Origin: Brevundimonas sp. SGAir0440
GTDB lineage: Bacteria; Pseudomonadota; Alphaproteobacteria; Caulobacterales; Caulobacteraceae
Direction of reading: 5' to 3'
Assembly (NCBI RefSeq): GCF_005484585.1
Contig: NZ_CP039435.1
Span: 2,418,001 to 2,482,000, forward strand
DNA length: 64,000 nt
The notes below the pieces were generated by a model that saw only the letters and a list, made by a program, of their open reading frames with translations, made no database searches and was not told the DNA's origin. The position numbers and the translations under genes are program-made. This document shows positions 32,660 to 41,568 of this stretch, piece by piece. The stretch's first letter is position 1. The number at the start of each line of letters is the position of its first letter.

Positions 32660-33571
32660 TCATACGTGCAGACCTCCGGCGTCGCCGCAGGGCTCGAGCT
32701 CGGTCTGGACGGTCGTGTGATGCAGGTCGAAGCGCTCTTCGAGCATGTCGCCGACGGCCTGTCGGACGGCGTCGGCGTCGGCGCCCTCCGCCAGCACGAC
32801 GTGAACCGTGCAGCTCGCCTGATCCGCGCCCGAGACCCAGACGTGGAGGTCGTGAAGGCTGGCGACCCCGGGGGTGGCGAGGATGGCGGCCCGCACGTCC
32901 GACAGGGCCACGCCGCGCGGGGCGCCCTCCAGCAGGATGTGGGTGGTGTCGCGCAACAGAATCCAGGTCCGGGGCAGGACCCAGAGGCCTATGGCGATCG
33001 CGACGATCGGATCGACCCAGCGCCAGTCCGTCACGGTGATGACGACGGCGGCGACGAGGACGCCGAGCGATCCGAGCATGTCCGCCCAGACCTCCAGATA
33101 GGCGCCCTTGACGTTGAGGCTGCGATCCTTGCCGCTCGACAGGATGCGCATGGAGATCAGATTGATCACCAGGCCGGCGGCGGCGACGATCAGCATGCCG
33201 ATCGAGCCGACGGGCTCGGGATCCAGAATGCGCTTGATCCCCTCGTAGAGGACGTAGCCGGCGACGACGAAAAGCAGCACGGCGTTGAACGCCGCCGCCA
33301 GGATCTCGAACCGCCGATAACCGAAGGTGCGTTTCTCATCCGCTGGCCGCTGGCCGATCTTGATCGCCAGCAGCGCAATGGCGAGGGCCGCCGCGTCGGT
33401 GAACATATGCGCGGCGTCCGACAGCAGGGCGAGGCTGTTGGACACCAGGCCGCCGATGACCTCAACGATCAGGAAGGTCCCGGTCAGCGCCAGGGCGATG
33501 CTGAGCTGCCGGGCGTTGGCCCCGGCGGTGTGGTCGTGAGCGTGGCCGCTGGAGTGGTCGTGGCTGGTCAT
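32660..33571 (-). CDS. czcD: CDF family divalent metal exporter (CzcD-like)
   Basis: This 303-residue protein starts at an ATG at 33571 with a His-rich N-terminus (HDHSSGHAHDHTAG), six transmembrane helices and a C-terminal cytoplasmic domain (LHDLHVWVSGADQASCTVHVV). TM2 carries SDAAHMFTDA with the H-x3-D metal pair. TM5 reads YLEVWADMLGS, so Glu replaces the usual His of the second pair, a variant also seen in other CDF proteins. It exports Zn, Cd or Co from the cytoplasm, handing metal to the CzcCBA pump. It overlaps the preceding CDF-like gene by 4 bases. Confidence 0.85.
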   Translation of the reverse strand: MTSHDHSSGHAHDHTAGANARQLSIALALTGTFLIVEVIGGLVSNSLALLSDAAHMFTDAAALAIALLAIKIGQRPADEKRTFGYRRFEILAAAFNAVLLFVVAGYVLYEGIKRILDPEPVGSIGMLIVAAAGLVINLISMRILSSGKDRSLNVKGAYLEVWADMLGSLGVLVAAVVITVTDWRWVDPIVAIAIGLWVLPRTWILLRDTTHILLEGAPRGVALSDVRAAILATPGVASLHDLHVWVSGADQASCTVHVVLAEGADADAVRQAVGDMLEERFDLHHTTVQTELEPCGDAGGLHV

Positions 33572-34170
33572 GAGGCGCGTTCCTGTGGGTGGTCGGAGGC
33601 GGCGTTGGCGTCGCGGAGAATCTCGACGCCGCCCTTGATCGCGATCGCCGCGACGAGGACGCCGACGACGAGGTCGGGCCAGGCCTGGTCGAGCCAGAGG
33701 ACCAGACCGCCGGCGACGAGGATGCCGCCGTTGGACGCGAAGTCGTTGAAGCTGAAGGTCTCGGCCGCCTTCATGTTGACGTCGATGCTGTGCTGGCGGC
33801 GGATGAGCTGCAGGCAGATCAGATTGACCACGGCGGCGACCAGGGCGAGCGCCATCATGGTCGGACCGATCGGCTCGGTTCCGGTGATCACCCGCCGCAC
33901 GGCGTCGACGAGGACGCCGACGGCGAAGACCAGCAGCATGATCCCCGACGCCCTCGCGGCGCCTCGTTTCCAACTTCCTGCCCGACCGATGGCCAGGAAG
34001 CTGATCAGATAGACCGCCGCGTCCGAGGCGTTATCCAGCGCATTGGCCAGCAAGGCGCTGGAATCGGCGGACACGCCGCCGATTCCTAGCGCCGCCGCCA
34101 GGCCGGCGTTGAGGCCGAGAACCGTCAGCAGCGTCCGGCGCTGCCGACGGTCATCCTGGGGCCGGGCCAT
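33568..34170 (-). CDS. Short CDF-type cation transporter
   Basis: This 200-residue protein has about six hydrophobic helices (ALLANALDNASDAAVYLISFLA, MLLVFAVGVLVDAV, AAETFSFNDFASNGGILVAG) and lacks the C-terminal cytoplasmic domain of full CDF proteins. It resembles the transporter at 40399-41076. The TM2 motif is D-x3-D and TM5 has N-D-x3-N. It lies between czcA (one-base overlap) and the czcD-like gene, so it is part of the same transcript. Confidence 0.75.
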   Translation of the reverse strand: MARPQDDRRQRRTLLTVLGLNAGLAAALGIGGVSADSSALLANALDNASDAAVYLISFLAIGRAGSWKRGAARASGIMLLVFAVGVLVDAVRRVITGTEPIGPTMMALALVAAVVNLICLQLIRRQHSIDVNMKAAETFSFNDFASNGGILVAGGLVLWLDQAWPDLVVGVLVAAIAIKGGVEILRDANAASDHPQERAS

Positions 34171-37100
34171 CAGTCTTCGATCCCCTCGTCCTTGCGATGA
34201 CGCACCGCCTTGGCCGCAAAGGTCGGGAGCACCAGCAGGGTCAGGGCGGTGGCGGTGATCAGGCCGCCGATGACGACGGTCGCCAGCGGCTTCTGAACCT
34301 CGGCTCCCGCGCCGTGGGCGATGGCCATCGGAATGAAGCCGACGATCGCCACCATGGCGGTGGTGAGCACCGCCCGCAGGCGGCTGGACGCACCCTCGAT
34401 GGCCGCGTCACGGGGCGGCAATCCCGCCTGAAGCCGCTCGCGGATCGCCTGCATCAGCACCAGGCCGTTGAGCGTCGCCACGCCGGAGACGGCGATGAAA
34501 CCGACGGCCGCCGAGACGGAGAACGGCATGCCGCGCAAGAGCAGCGCCAGCGCCCCGCCCACCAGGGCGAGCGGCACGCAGGCGAACACCAGACCCGCCT
34601 CGGCGAAGGAGCCCAGCGCCATGAACAGCAACACGCCGATCAGGACGAAGACGATCGGAATGACCAGGCCCAGCCGCTGTTCGGCGCGCTTTAGGTTCTC
34701 GAACTGGCCGCCCCAATCCAGGCGGACGCCCGGCGGGAGCTGAACCTGATCCACCGACCTCTGGGCGTCGGTGACGAAGCCGCCCAGATCGCGCCCCCGC
34801 ACATTGGCCTGGACGACCATGCGGCGGCTGCCGTCGTTGCGGCTGATCTGGTTCGGTCCCTCCGCGCTCTGGATGCGCGCGACCGAGGACAGGGGCACGG
34901 TCACGCCGGTCGATGACACGATCGGCAAGGCCGCCAGCGCCGCCGGATCGTTACGCGCAGCGTCCGGCAGACGGACCACGACGTCGAAACGTCGGTCGCC
35001 CTCGAAGATGCGGCCGGCCTCGGCGCCGCCGATCGCGGCCGAAACCGCTTCGGAGACGTCCGCCGCCGACAGGCCGTAGTTGGCCGCGGCGAACCGGTCC
35101 ACGCTGATCGTCAGGGTCGGCAGGCCGGAGGCCTGTTCCACCCTCACGTCGGCCGCCCCGTTCGTCTGGCGCAGGGCGTTGGCCACCTGGTCGGCGACCC
35201 GCTGCATGGTGGCGAAATCGTCGCCATAGACCATGACCGCCAGATCGGTCCGCACCCCCGAGATCAGCTCGTTGAAGCGGAGCTCGATCGGCTGGCTGAA
35301 TTCGAAGTTGTTGCCGATCTGCCGCGACGCGACTTCCTCGAAGCGGGCGATCAGCTCTTCCTTCTCCAGACCCGGGTTGGGCCAGTCCTTGCGGTCCTTC
35401 AGAACGATGACGCTGTCGGAGATGTTGGGCGGCATGGGGTCCACCGCCGCTTCGGCGGTGCCGGTCCGCGAGAACATGGTCTCCACTTCCGGCTGGGCCT
35501 TGATCGCCCGCTCGATCGCCATCTGCATGGCGAGCGACTGCTCGAGCGACGCCGACGGGACCCGCAGCGCCTGCATGGCGATGTCGCCCTCGTCCAGGGT
35601 CGGGATGAACTCCCGGCCGAGGGCGGTGAAGGTGACGCCGCCGATGACCAGGGCGCCGAGCGCGGAGAGCAGGACGATCTTCGGACGATCGACGGCCGTG
35701 CGAATGGCCGGAGCGATCCAGCGGCGCGCGTGGCGCAGCAGGAAGGTCTCGTGCTCGTGGGCGTGGCCGTGTTCGTCGACCTCGACCTTCTTGGGATCCC
35801 GCACCAGAAGCGCCGTCATCGCCGGCACGAAGGTGAAGGAGAAGATGAAGGCGCCGACCAGGGCCAGCATGACCGTCGCGCCCATCGGGATGAAGGTCTT
35901 GCCTTCGACCCCTTCCAGCATCAGCAGGGGGGTGAACACCAGCAGGATGATCAGCTGACCGAAGGCGGCCGGCTTGACCATCTGGCGCCCCGCCGCGGCG
36001 GCGACGCCGAGACGCTCGTGCCGCGTCAGCATGCGCCCGGCCTCGGCGCGCTTCTGACTGAGCATCAGCAGGGTGTTCTCGACAACGACCACGGCGCCGT
36101 CGACAAGGAGACCGAAGTCCAGCGCGCCGAGGCTCATCAGATTGCCGCTGATGCCAAACCGGTTCATGCCGATAACGGCGAACAGGAAGCTGATCGGGAT
36201 CATCAACGCCGTGATGCTCGCCGCCCGGATATTGCCGAGCAGCAGGAAGAGCACGACGATGACCAGGAGCGCGCCTTCGGTCAGATTGCGCGCCACCGTG
36301 GCGATGGTGGAGTTCACCAAGGCGCTTCGATCCAGCACCGTCACGGCCTCGATGCCGGGCGGCAGGGTCTTCTGCACTTCCTCGAGCCGGTCGCCGGCGG
36401 CCTGGGCCACGGTGCGGCTGTTGCCGCCCGCGATCATCAGGGCGGTGCCGAGGACCGCTTCGTGTCCGTCGCGGCTGGCGCCGCCCAGACGCGGGGCCTG
36501 GCCGACCTCGACGGTGGCGACGTCGGCGACGCGGACCACAAGGCCGCTTCGATTGACGACAGGCGCCTGGGCGAGGTCCTCGACGGTCGAGGCCAGGGCG
36601 TCCGTGCGGACCGTCAGGGCCTCGCCCGCACGCTGGACATAGCCGGCTCCGGCCTGGGTGTTGGCCCGGTCGAGCGCCTGGATGAGGTCGCCCATGCCGA
36701 GCCCGTAGGCCGACAGACGCGCGGTATCCGGACGAACTGCGTATTCCTTCACATAACCGCCGACCGTATCGACGCCGGCCAGGCCGGGCGCCGTCCGCAT
36801 CTGCGGAGCGATGATCCAGTCCTGCACGGTACGCAGATAGGTGGCGCGCTGTTGCGGGGTGGTGAGGAGATCGCCTTCAGGTGTCAGATAGGCGCCGCCG
36901 GCCTGCCAGCCGGTCTGGCCCGGCTTGGCCAGGTTGGCGCTGTTGAACGGCTTGTAGTCCACCGTCCACATCAGCACCTCGCCCAGGCCGGTCGTGATCG
37001 GGGCCAGCGCCGGTTCGACGCCTTCGGGCATCGTTTCGCGCGCCTGCGCCAATCGTTCGGCGACCTGCTGACGGGCGAAATAGATGTCCGTCTGGTCGGT

Positions 37101-37391
37101 GAAGATGACGGTCACCTGGCTGAAGCCGTTGCGGCTCAGCGACCGGGTCGAGGTCAGGCCGGGGATGCCGGCCATGGCGGTCTCGATCGGATAGGTGACC
37201 TGACGTTCGATCTGTTCGGGGGCCAGGGCCGGGGCGACGGTGGTCACCTGCACCTGACGGTTGGTGATGTCCGGCACGGCGTCGATCGGCAACCGTGTCA
37301 GTTCGAGGAGGCCGTAGGCAGCGACGAGCGCCGTGGCCAAGACGATGAACCATCGGAATTTGACCGACAGCTCGATGATGAATTTGAACAT
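34170..37391 (-). CDS. czcA: CzcA-type heavy-metal RND efflux pump
   Basis: This 1073-residue protein is the inner-membrane proton-driven pump of a CzcCBA tripartite system. It has twelve transmembrane helices in two halves with large periplasmic loops. The TM4 signature LDFGLLVDGAVVVVEN (around residues 420-437) belongs to divalent-cation pumps (Zn, Co, Cd, Ni) and not Cu/Ag CusA types. A His-rich cytoplasmic loop (VDEHGHAHEHE) lies mid-protein. The length is normal. It follows czcB by 12 bases. Confidence 0.93.
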   Translation of the reverse strand: MFKFIIELSVKFRWFIVLATALVAAYGLLELTRLPIDAVPDITNRQVQVTTVAPALAPEQIERQVTYPIETAMAGIPGLTSTRSLSRNGFSQVTVIFTDQTDIYFARQQVAERLAQARETMPEGVEPALAPITTGLGEVLMWTVDYKPFNSANLAKPGQTGWQAGGAYLTPEGDLLTTPQQRATYLRTVQDWIIAPQMRTAPGLAGVDTVGGYVKEYAVRPDTARLSAYGLGMGDLIQALDRANTQAGAGYVQRAGEALTVRTDALASTVEDLAQAPVVNRSGLVVRVADVATVEVGQAPRLGGASRDGHEAVLGTALMIAGGNSRTVAQAAGDRLEEVQKTLPPGIEAVTVLDRSALVNSTIATVARNLTEGALLVIVVLFLLLGNIRAASITALMIPISFLFAVIGMNRFGISGNLMSLGALDFGLLVDGAVVVVENTLLMLSQKRAEAGRMLTRHERLGVAAAAGRQMVKPAAFGQLIILLVFTPLLMLEGVEGKTFIPMGATVMLALVGAFIFSFTFVPAMTALLVRDPKKVEVDEHGHAHEHETFLLRHARRWIAPAIRTAVDRPKIVLLSALGALVIGGVTFTALGREFIPTLDEGDIAMQALRVPSASLEQSLAMQMAIERAIKAQPEVETMFSRTGTAEAAVDPMPPNISDSVIVLKDRKDWPNPGLEKEELIARFEEVASRQIGNNFEFSQPIELRFNELISGVRTDLAVMVYGDDFATMQRVADQVANALRQTNGAADVRVEQASGLPTLTISVDRFAAANYGLSAADVSEAVSAAIGGAEAGRIFEGDRRFDVVVRLPDAARNDPAALAALPIVSSTGVTVPLSSVARIQSAEGPNQISRNDGSRRMVVQANVRGRDLGGFVTDAQRSVDQVQLPPGVRLDWGGQFENLKRAEQRLGLVIPIVFVLIGVLLFMALGSFAEAGLVFACVPLALVGGALALLLRGMPFSVSAAVGFIAVSGVATLNGLVLMQAIRERLQAGLPPRDAAIEGASSRLRAVLTTAMVAIVGFIPMAIAHGAGAEVQKPLATVVIGGLITATALTLLVLPTFAAKAVRHRKDEGIED

Positions 37392-37403
37392 GCGCCCGTT
37401 CCC

Positions 37404-38606
37404 CTAGTGGCCGTGCTCGGCCTCGCCCTTGGCGAGTTCGGCTTTGAGGAGGAAGGCGTTGGTTCCGGCGACCCGCTCGGACCCGTCGAGGCCGCGCAGG
37501 ATTTCCGTGCGTCCCCCGGCCTGGCGACCGACGAGCACGGGGCGAAGCTGGAAGCCGTTCGGGACCTGGATGAAGACGACGCTGGCGCCGTCGACGGTCT
37601 GAATGGCTTCCGTCGGCACGGTCAGGCCGCCGGCGGCTTCACCCGTCACGATCGCGCCGGTGACGGCGGAACCGGCCGGCGGCAGGGTCGCTCCCGTCGG
37701 ACGCGCCCGGATCACGGTGGCGCCGCTTTCCGCGCCCGCCCCGGCGGCGACGCCGGTGACGACGGCGTCGAAGTCGCCCGCGGGGCTGGAGACCCGCAAG
37801 GTCGATCCCGCGCGAACAAGCGCCGCAAGGTGCGGCGGCGCGTTGAACACGAGTTCGACGCGGGCGGGGTTGGTCACTTCGGCGATCACACCGCCCTGCG
37901 GGACGAAGCCGCCAGGGCCGACCTGAACGCTGGTGACCACGCCGGCGATCGGGCTGTTCACGCTCAGCCGTCCGGCGGCGTTGGGCGATCCGGCCGCGCT
38001 CGACCGCGCGCGCGCCGCCCGGGCCGCCGCCTCGGCGCTCAGCAGCTGCGCCCGGGACGCCTCGACCTCTTGCCGGGCGACGACGCCCTGGTCGGCGAGG
38101 TTGCTGTTGCGCTGATAGGCCTGGCGCGCGGCCTCGGACTGGGCCGCGGCCGCGTCCGCGTCGGCGCGGAAGGTGGCCGCGTCGCCGCTCACGAGGCTGG
38201 CCAGGGGCTGGCCGATCCGAACGGACTGGCCGGGCGCCACCAGCACCCGTTCCACCCGTCCGCCGACGGACGCGGCGACGGCGGCGCGGGCGTCGATCAT
38301 GGGTTCGACGCGACCGGAGAGCCGGGTCTCGGCGCCCCCGCCCCGGCCGACGCCGACGACGACCAGATTGGCGGCCTGGGCCTGGGCCGCGCTGAGAGCG
38401 ACGAAGCCCTCGGGAGCTTCGGCCTCGCCTTCGGCGTGACCGCCCTCCTCTTCGGCGTGGCCGGCTTCGCCTTCAGCCGCCGCGCCTTCGCCGGCGGGCG
38501 GATCCGACCGCCCCATGGCGAGGTAAAGACCCCCGGCCCCGAGGATGACGAGGGCGGCGACCCCGCCGATCAGCAAGGTCTTGTTGGAAGTGCGCTTGCG
38601 CATCAT
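37404..38606 (-). CDS. czcB: CzcB-type membrane fusion protein
   Basis: This 400-residue periplasmic adaptor has an N-terminal membrane anchor (about residues 10-28) and a Glu/His-rich segment (AEEEGGHAEGEAE) that could bind metal. A biotinyl-lipoyl-like half (VERVLVAPGQSVRIGQPLASL), a helical hairpin, the other half (SPIAGVVTSVQVGPGGFV), and beta-barrel and membrane-proximal domains follow. It bridges CzcA and CzcC. It overlaps czcC by 4 bases. Confidence 0.9.
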   Translation of the reverse strand: MMRKRTSNKTLLIGGVAALVILGAGGLYLAMGRSDPPAGEGAAAEGEAGHAEEEGGHAEGEAEAPEGFVALSAAQAQAANLVVVGVGRGGGAETRLSGRVEPMIDARAAVAASVGGRVERVLVAPGQSVRIGQPLASLVSGDAATFRADADAAAAQSEAARQAYQRNSNLADQGVVARQEVEASRAQLLSAEAAARAARARSSAAGSPNAAGRLSVNSPIAGVVTSVQVGPGGFVPQGGVIAEVTNPARVELVFNAPPHLAALVRAGSTLRVSSPAGDFDAVVTGVAAGAGAESGATVIRARPTGATLPPAGSAVTGAIVTGEAAGGLTVPTEAIQTVDGASVVFIQVPNGFQLRPVLVGRQAGGRTEILRGLDGSERVAGTNAFLLKAELAKGEAEHGH

Positions 38607-39856
38607 TGGGCTCCTTGGAAGGGGGCGCGGCCGTCCTGGCGCGCGAGATCGATTTCCGCGCGGACCCGGGCGAGGCGGGCGTCCACGGCGGCGGTTCTGG
38701 CGTTGACCAGGGCGGTGCGGGTCGCGCGAAGCTCGAGCTGCGAGATCCGGCCCGCCTCGAAGCCGATCCGCGAGAGGCGGTAGGCTTCTTCCGCGGAGGT
38801 CACCCCGGCGTCGGCGGCGTTGACGCGGCTCACCGAGGCGCGGAGGCGCGCCTGTGCTGCGGCCCGGTCCGCCTGGGCTTCCTGACGGGCGGTTATCAGC
38901 CGGGCGTCGGCCGCCCTGAAGTCCGCCTGGGCGGCTTCGATGTTGCCGCGGTTCCGATCGAACAGCGGCAGGGGCAGGCTGAGGCCGAAGGTCAGCGCCG
39001 TCGCGTCTTCCGCCTCGTAGCGGCGAAGTCCGACGCTGGCGCTGACGTCCGGTCGCGACCGGGTGCGTTCGACCGCGATGCGGCTTTCGGCGGCCGAGCG
39101 CTCAGCCTCGGCCACGCGCACGGTCGGCGTCTGGTCCGTCGGCGAAAGGGCGGTCGCTGGCGCGAGGTCCAGCAAGCTGACGTCGATCGTCGTCACCGGC
39201 TCGGCGAGCATGGCCACCGCCGTGAGCCGGGCGAAGGCCGCGTCCCGTTCGGCGATGGCTTCATCGAGACCGGCGCGCGCGGCGGCGGCTTCGCTCTCGC
39301 CCTGGATGCCGCGCAGAAGCGGCTCGCGCCCCTCCTCCACCAGCACCAGGGCCGCGCGGGCGTCGGCGAGGGTGAGGCTCAGTTTCTCCTCGGCCAAGGT
39401 CGCGCGACGCTCGGCCGCCTCGGCGTCGGCGTAGACCAGCGCCAACCGTCCGGCGGCGTCGACCACGGCCAGGTCTCGTCGGAGCGAGGCGGTCCCGGCA
39501 TCGGCGCGGGCCGCGTTGATGCGAGCCGTGCGTCGACCCCAGAGCTCAAGATCCTGAGTGATCGAGAGCGTGGTCTCGGCATTGCCGTAGCCAGAGAAGG
39601 GCCCGCTCCCGAACGCGTTCTCGGCGTCGAGGGCGAGGGTCGGGTTGGGGCGGACACGCGCCTGGCGCGCCCGGGCTTCAGCGGCGTCCAGAAGCGCGCC
39701 GGCTTCCAGGGTGGCCGGGGTCTGGTCTAGCCGGGCGAGGAGCTCGGCGAACGAAGGCGCAGGGTCAGCCCACGCGGGGCTGGCCAGCACAGCCGCGATA
39801 GCGGCGAGCGCGCAGCCGACCGCGAAACGCGGCGGCCGGCGATATGAGGCAGGCAT
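38603..39856 (-). CDS. czcC: CzcC-type outer-membrane efflux protein
   Basis: This 417-residue protein has a signal peptide (residues 1-30, ending SPAWA). Two repeats of the outer-membrane efflux domain follow, rich in long helices (ARARQARVRPNPTLALDAEN and a QADRAAAQARLR region). It forms the TolC-like exit duct of the Czc pump. It is the first of the three pump genes, 58 bases after the small His-rich protein. Confidence 0.9.
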   Translation of the reverse strand: MPASYRRPPRFAVGCALAAIAAVLASPAWADPAPSFAELLARLDQTPATLEAGALLDAAEARARQARVRPNPTLALDAENAFGSGPFSGYGNAETTLSITQDLELWGRRTARINAARADAGTASLRRDLAVVDAAGRLALVYADAEAAERRATLAEEKLSLTLADARAALVLVEEGREPLLRGIQGESEAAAARAGLDEAIAERDAAFARLTAVAMLAEPVTTIDVSLLDLAPATALSPTDQTPTVRVAEAERSAAESRIAVERTRSRPDVSASVGLRRYEAEDATALTFGLSLPLPLFDRNRGNIEAAQADFRAADARLITARQEAQADRAAAQARLRASVSRVNAADAGVTSAEEAYRLSRIGFEAGRISQLELRATRTALVNARTAAVDARLARVRAEIDLARQDGRAPFQGAQ

Positions 39857-39914
39857 GATTCATCTTCCAGAGGGAGTGACACGAGAGAGCCCGCGCGGAA
39901 GCGCGGTCGTCGTG

Positions 39915-40268
39915 TCAGGCTCTGGGAGGGCGTTTCAGTCCGTCGGGCGCGATGGAGCCGAAGAGATCGCTCAGGGGCAAGGCGTGGAGCGGCCGGTCGA
40001 AGGCTTGCAGAGGCAGGTCCTCGCCGACCGTCGTGCGAGCGGCGGCGGTATGATGGCAATGGCCGTGCGAGCAGATGCCGTGGTCCTTGCCGCCGGTGTG
40101 GTCGCCTTCGGCCGGATCGTGATCGACCAGGGCGTGGGCGGCGGGCGGTTCGGGCTGGCAGGTCGCTGCGTCAGCGATGGGCGCGACGAAGAAGGCGGCG
40201 GCGACGAAGGTCACCGCCAGAATCAACTTCGCCCATGTCACCATCGACCAGGTCATCGGCGGCTGCAT
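39915..40268 (-). CDS. Small His-rich exported protein (CzcI-like position)
   Basis: About 117 residues from the ATG at 40268; other nearby starts are possible. A hydrophobic signal (WAKLILAVTFVAAAFFVAPIADA) is followed by a short mature region rich in His, Asp and Cys (VDHDPAEGDHTGGKD, CSHGHCHH). Small metal-binding periplasmic proteins such as CzcI often precede czcC, and this one is in that place, but sequence similarity is not evident. It may buffer or sense metal in the periplasm. Confidence 0.6.
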   Translation of the reverse strand: MQPPMTWSMVTWAKLILAVTFVAAAFFVAPIADAATCQPEPPAAHALVDHDPAEGDHTGGKDHGICSHGHCHHTAAARTTVGEDLPLQAFDRPLHALPLSDLFGSIAPDGLKRPPRA

Positions 40269-40398
40269 ACTTTCGTTCGCCCGTATCGGCAATCTGTTAC
40301 ACAGTACGCTGCTCCGGCGGCCCCGGCCTTGCGCGACGGGCAGGCGCTCCGACCCGCCCTGCTGCGACGACCGGTCACGCCGGATCGGGCCCGGCGGA

Positions 40399-41076
40399 TC
40401 AAGCGCCCGCTCCAGGCAGGGCGGCGGACGAGCGAGCGGCCTCGCGGGTCTCGACCAGCGCCTGACGGGTGATCGACCAGGCGGATTGCAGGAAGATGAA
40501 GGCCAGCAGGGCGCCGGCGGCGAGATCGGGCCAGCGCGATCCCGTCAGCCAGACCAGACCCCCCGCCGCGGCGACGCCGAGGCTGTGGGCCAGGTCGTTG
40601 CGCGTACAGAGCCAGACCGATCGAACATTGGCGTCTCCGTCCCTGAAGCGCAGCAGCAAGGCGGCGGCGACCAGGTTGGCGGCGAAGCCGAATAGACCCA
40701 GGCCCGTGATCACGAAGCCCTCCGGGGCTGCCCCGGTCATGGCCCGCCAGACCGCGAAGCCGAGGACAGACAGCCCCAGCACGACCAGGCTGGCGCTCTT
40801 GGCGAGCGCCGCTCCCGCGCGCAGGCGCATCGATCGCCCGATGACCCAGAGGCTGACGGCGTAGGTGACGCTGTCGGCGAGGAAGTCGAGCGCATTGGCG
40901 GCGAGCGCGGCCGACCCCTGCGCGACGCTGCCGGCCAACACCGCAGCGAAGCCGACGAGGTTGATGGCGATCACGGCCACCAGCACGCGGCGATAGGCCG
41001 GCGTGGCGCCGTCGAACTTTACGTCATGACCACAGCAGCCGGAGGTCGGGCGGCAGGAGGTTTCGGTCTGGTCCAT
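40399..41076 (-). CDS. CDF-type cation transporter with Cys-rich N-terminus
   Basis: This 225-residue protein begins with a Cys-rich metal-binding segment (SCRPTSGCCGHDVKFDG), followed by about six transmembrane helices (LVAVIAINLVGFAAVLAGSV, ANALDFLADSVTYAVSLW with D-x3-D). It lacks the usual large C-terminal domain. It is divergent from a MerR regulator gene, with a perfect palindrome between them. The ATG at 41076 is where transcription would start from the predicted promoter, so its mRNA may be leaderless. It is the first gene of the minus-strand metal block. Confidence 0.82.
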   Translation of the reverse strand: MDQTETSCRPTSGCCGHDVKFDGATPAYRRVLVAVIAINLVGFAAVLAGSVAQGSAALAANALDFLADSVTYAVSLWVIGRSMRLRAGAALAKSASLVVLGLSVLGFAVWRAMTGAAPEGFVITGLGLFGFAANLVAAALLLRFRDGDANVRSVWLCTRNDLAHSLGVAAAGGLVWLTGSRWPDLAAGALLAFIFLQSAWSITRQALVETREAARSSAALPGAGA

Positions 41077-41082
41077 GACCTC

Positions 41083-41113
41083 GGTCTACATCCTCTAGTC
41101 ACTAGAGGATCAA
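41083..41113 (-). promoter_or_regulatory. MerR-type operator and promoter
   Basis: ATCCTCTAGT (41090-41099) and ACTAGAGGAT (41101-41110), separated by one base, form a perfect 21-base palindrome. On the minus strand it lies between a -35 box TTGATC (41113-41108) and a -10 box TAGACC (41088-41083) spaced 19 bases apart. That long spacing is the hallmark of promoters activated by MerR-family proteins, which untwist the DNA on metal binding. The layout closely follows that of zntA-type promoters. Confidence 0.85.
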
Positions 41114-41130
41114 GCGCCTATTTTCAGCCG

Positions 41131-41556
41131 ATGACGCTCCCTTCCGCTCCGCATCTGACCATCGGCAAGCTCTCCGCCGCGACCGGCGTGAAGGTGCCGA
41201 CCATCCGCTTCTACGAGCAGGCCGGGCTCCTGCCCGAGCCGCCGCGTACCGCCAGCGATCGTCGGCTCTACGACGAACCCGCACTGCGCCGGCTCGGCTT
41301 TATCCGGCACGCCCGCCAGTTGGGCTTCGACCTGGACGCTATCCGCTCGCTCCTCGACCTTGCCGATCACCCCGACCGCACCTGCAGTGACGCAAACGCC
41401 ATCGCGGAACGGCACCTGGCCGATATCACGGAGAAGATTCGGCAGTTACAGGCGCTTCAGACTGAACTTTCACGGATGACCACCGACTGTGCCGGCGGGC
41501 GAGTCTCGGCCTGCAAGGTCATCGAAGTCCTTCAGGACCGCGACTGCCGACACTAG
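41131..41556 (+). CDS. MerR family metal-responsive regulator (CadR/PbrR/ZntR-like)
   Basis: This 141-residue protein has an N-terminal winged helix (TIGKLSAATGVKVPTIRFYE, then RRLYDEPALRRLGFIRHARQLGF), a dimerisation helix, and metal-binding cysteines (TCSDANAIAERHL, then C-x8-C and a C-terminal DCRH). The cysteine spacing matches regulators for divalent metals such as Cd, Pb or Zn. It would control the divergent CDF transporter through the palindrome at 41090-41110. It is convergent with the ars operon end. Confidence 0.88.
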   Translation: MTLPSAPHLTIGKLSAATGVKVPTIRFYEQAGLLPEPPRTASDRRLYDEPALRRLGFIRHARQLGFDLDAIRSLLDLADHPDRTCSDANAIAERHLADITEKIRQLQALQTELSRMTTDCAGGRVSACKVIEVLQDRDCRH

Positions 41557-41568
41557 GCAGACCGACAG

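Noticed and set aside
35730-38783. Very long + strand open frame of about 1,000 codons
   Set aside because: It is the antisense shadow of czcA and czcB, which have complete family motifs on the minus strand; its product is low-complexity.
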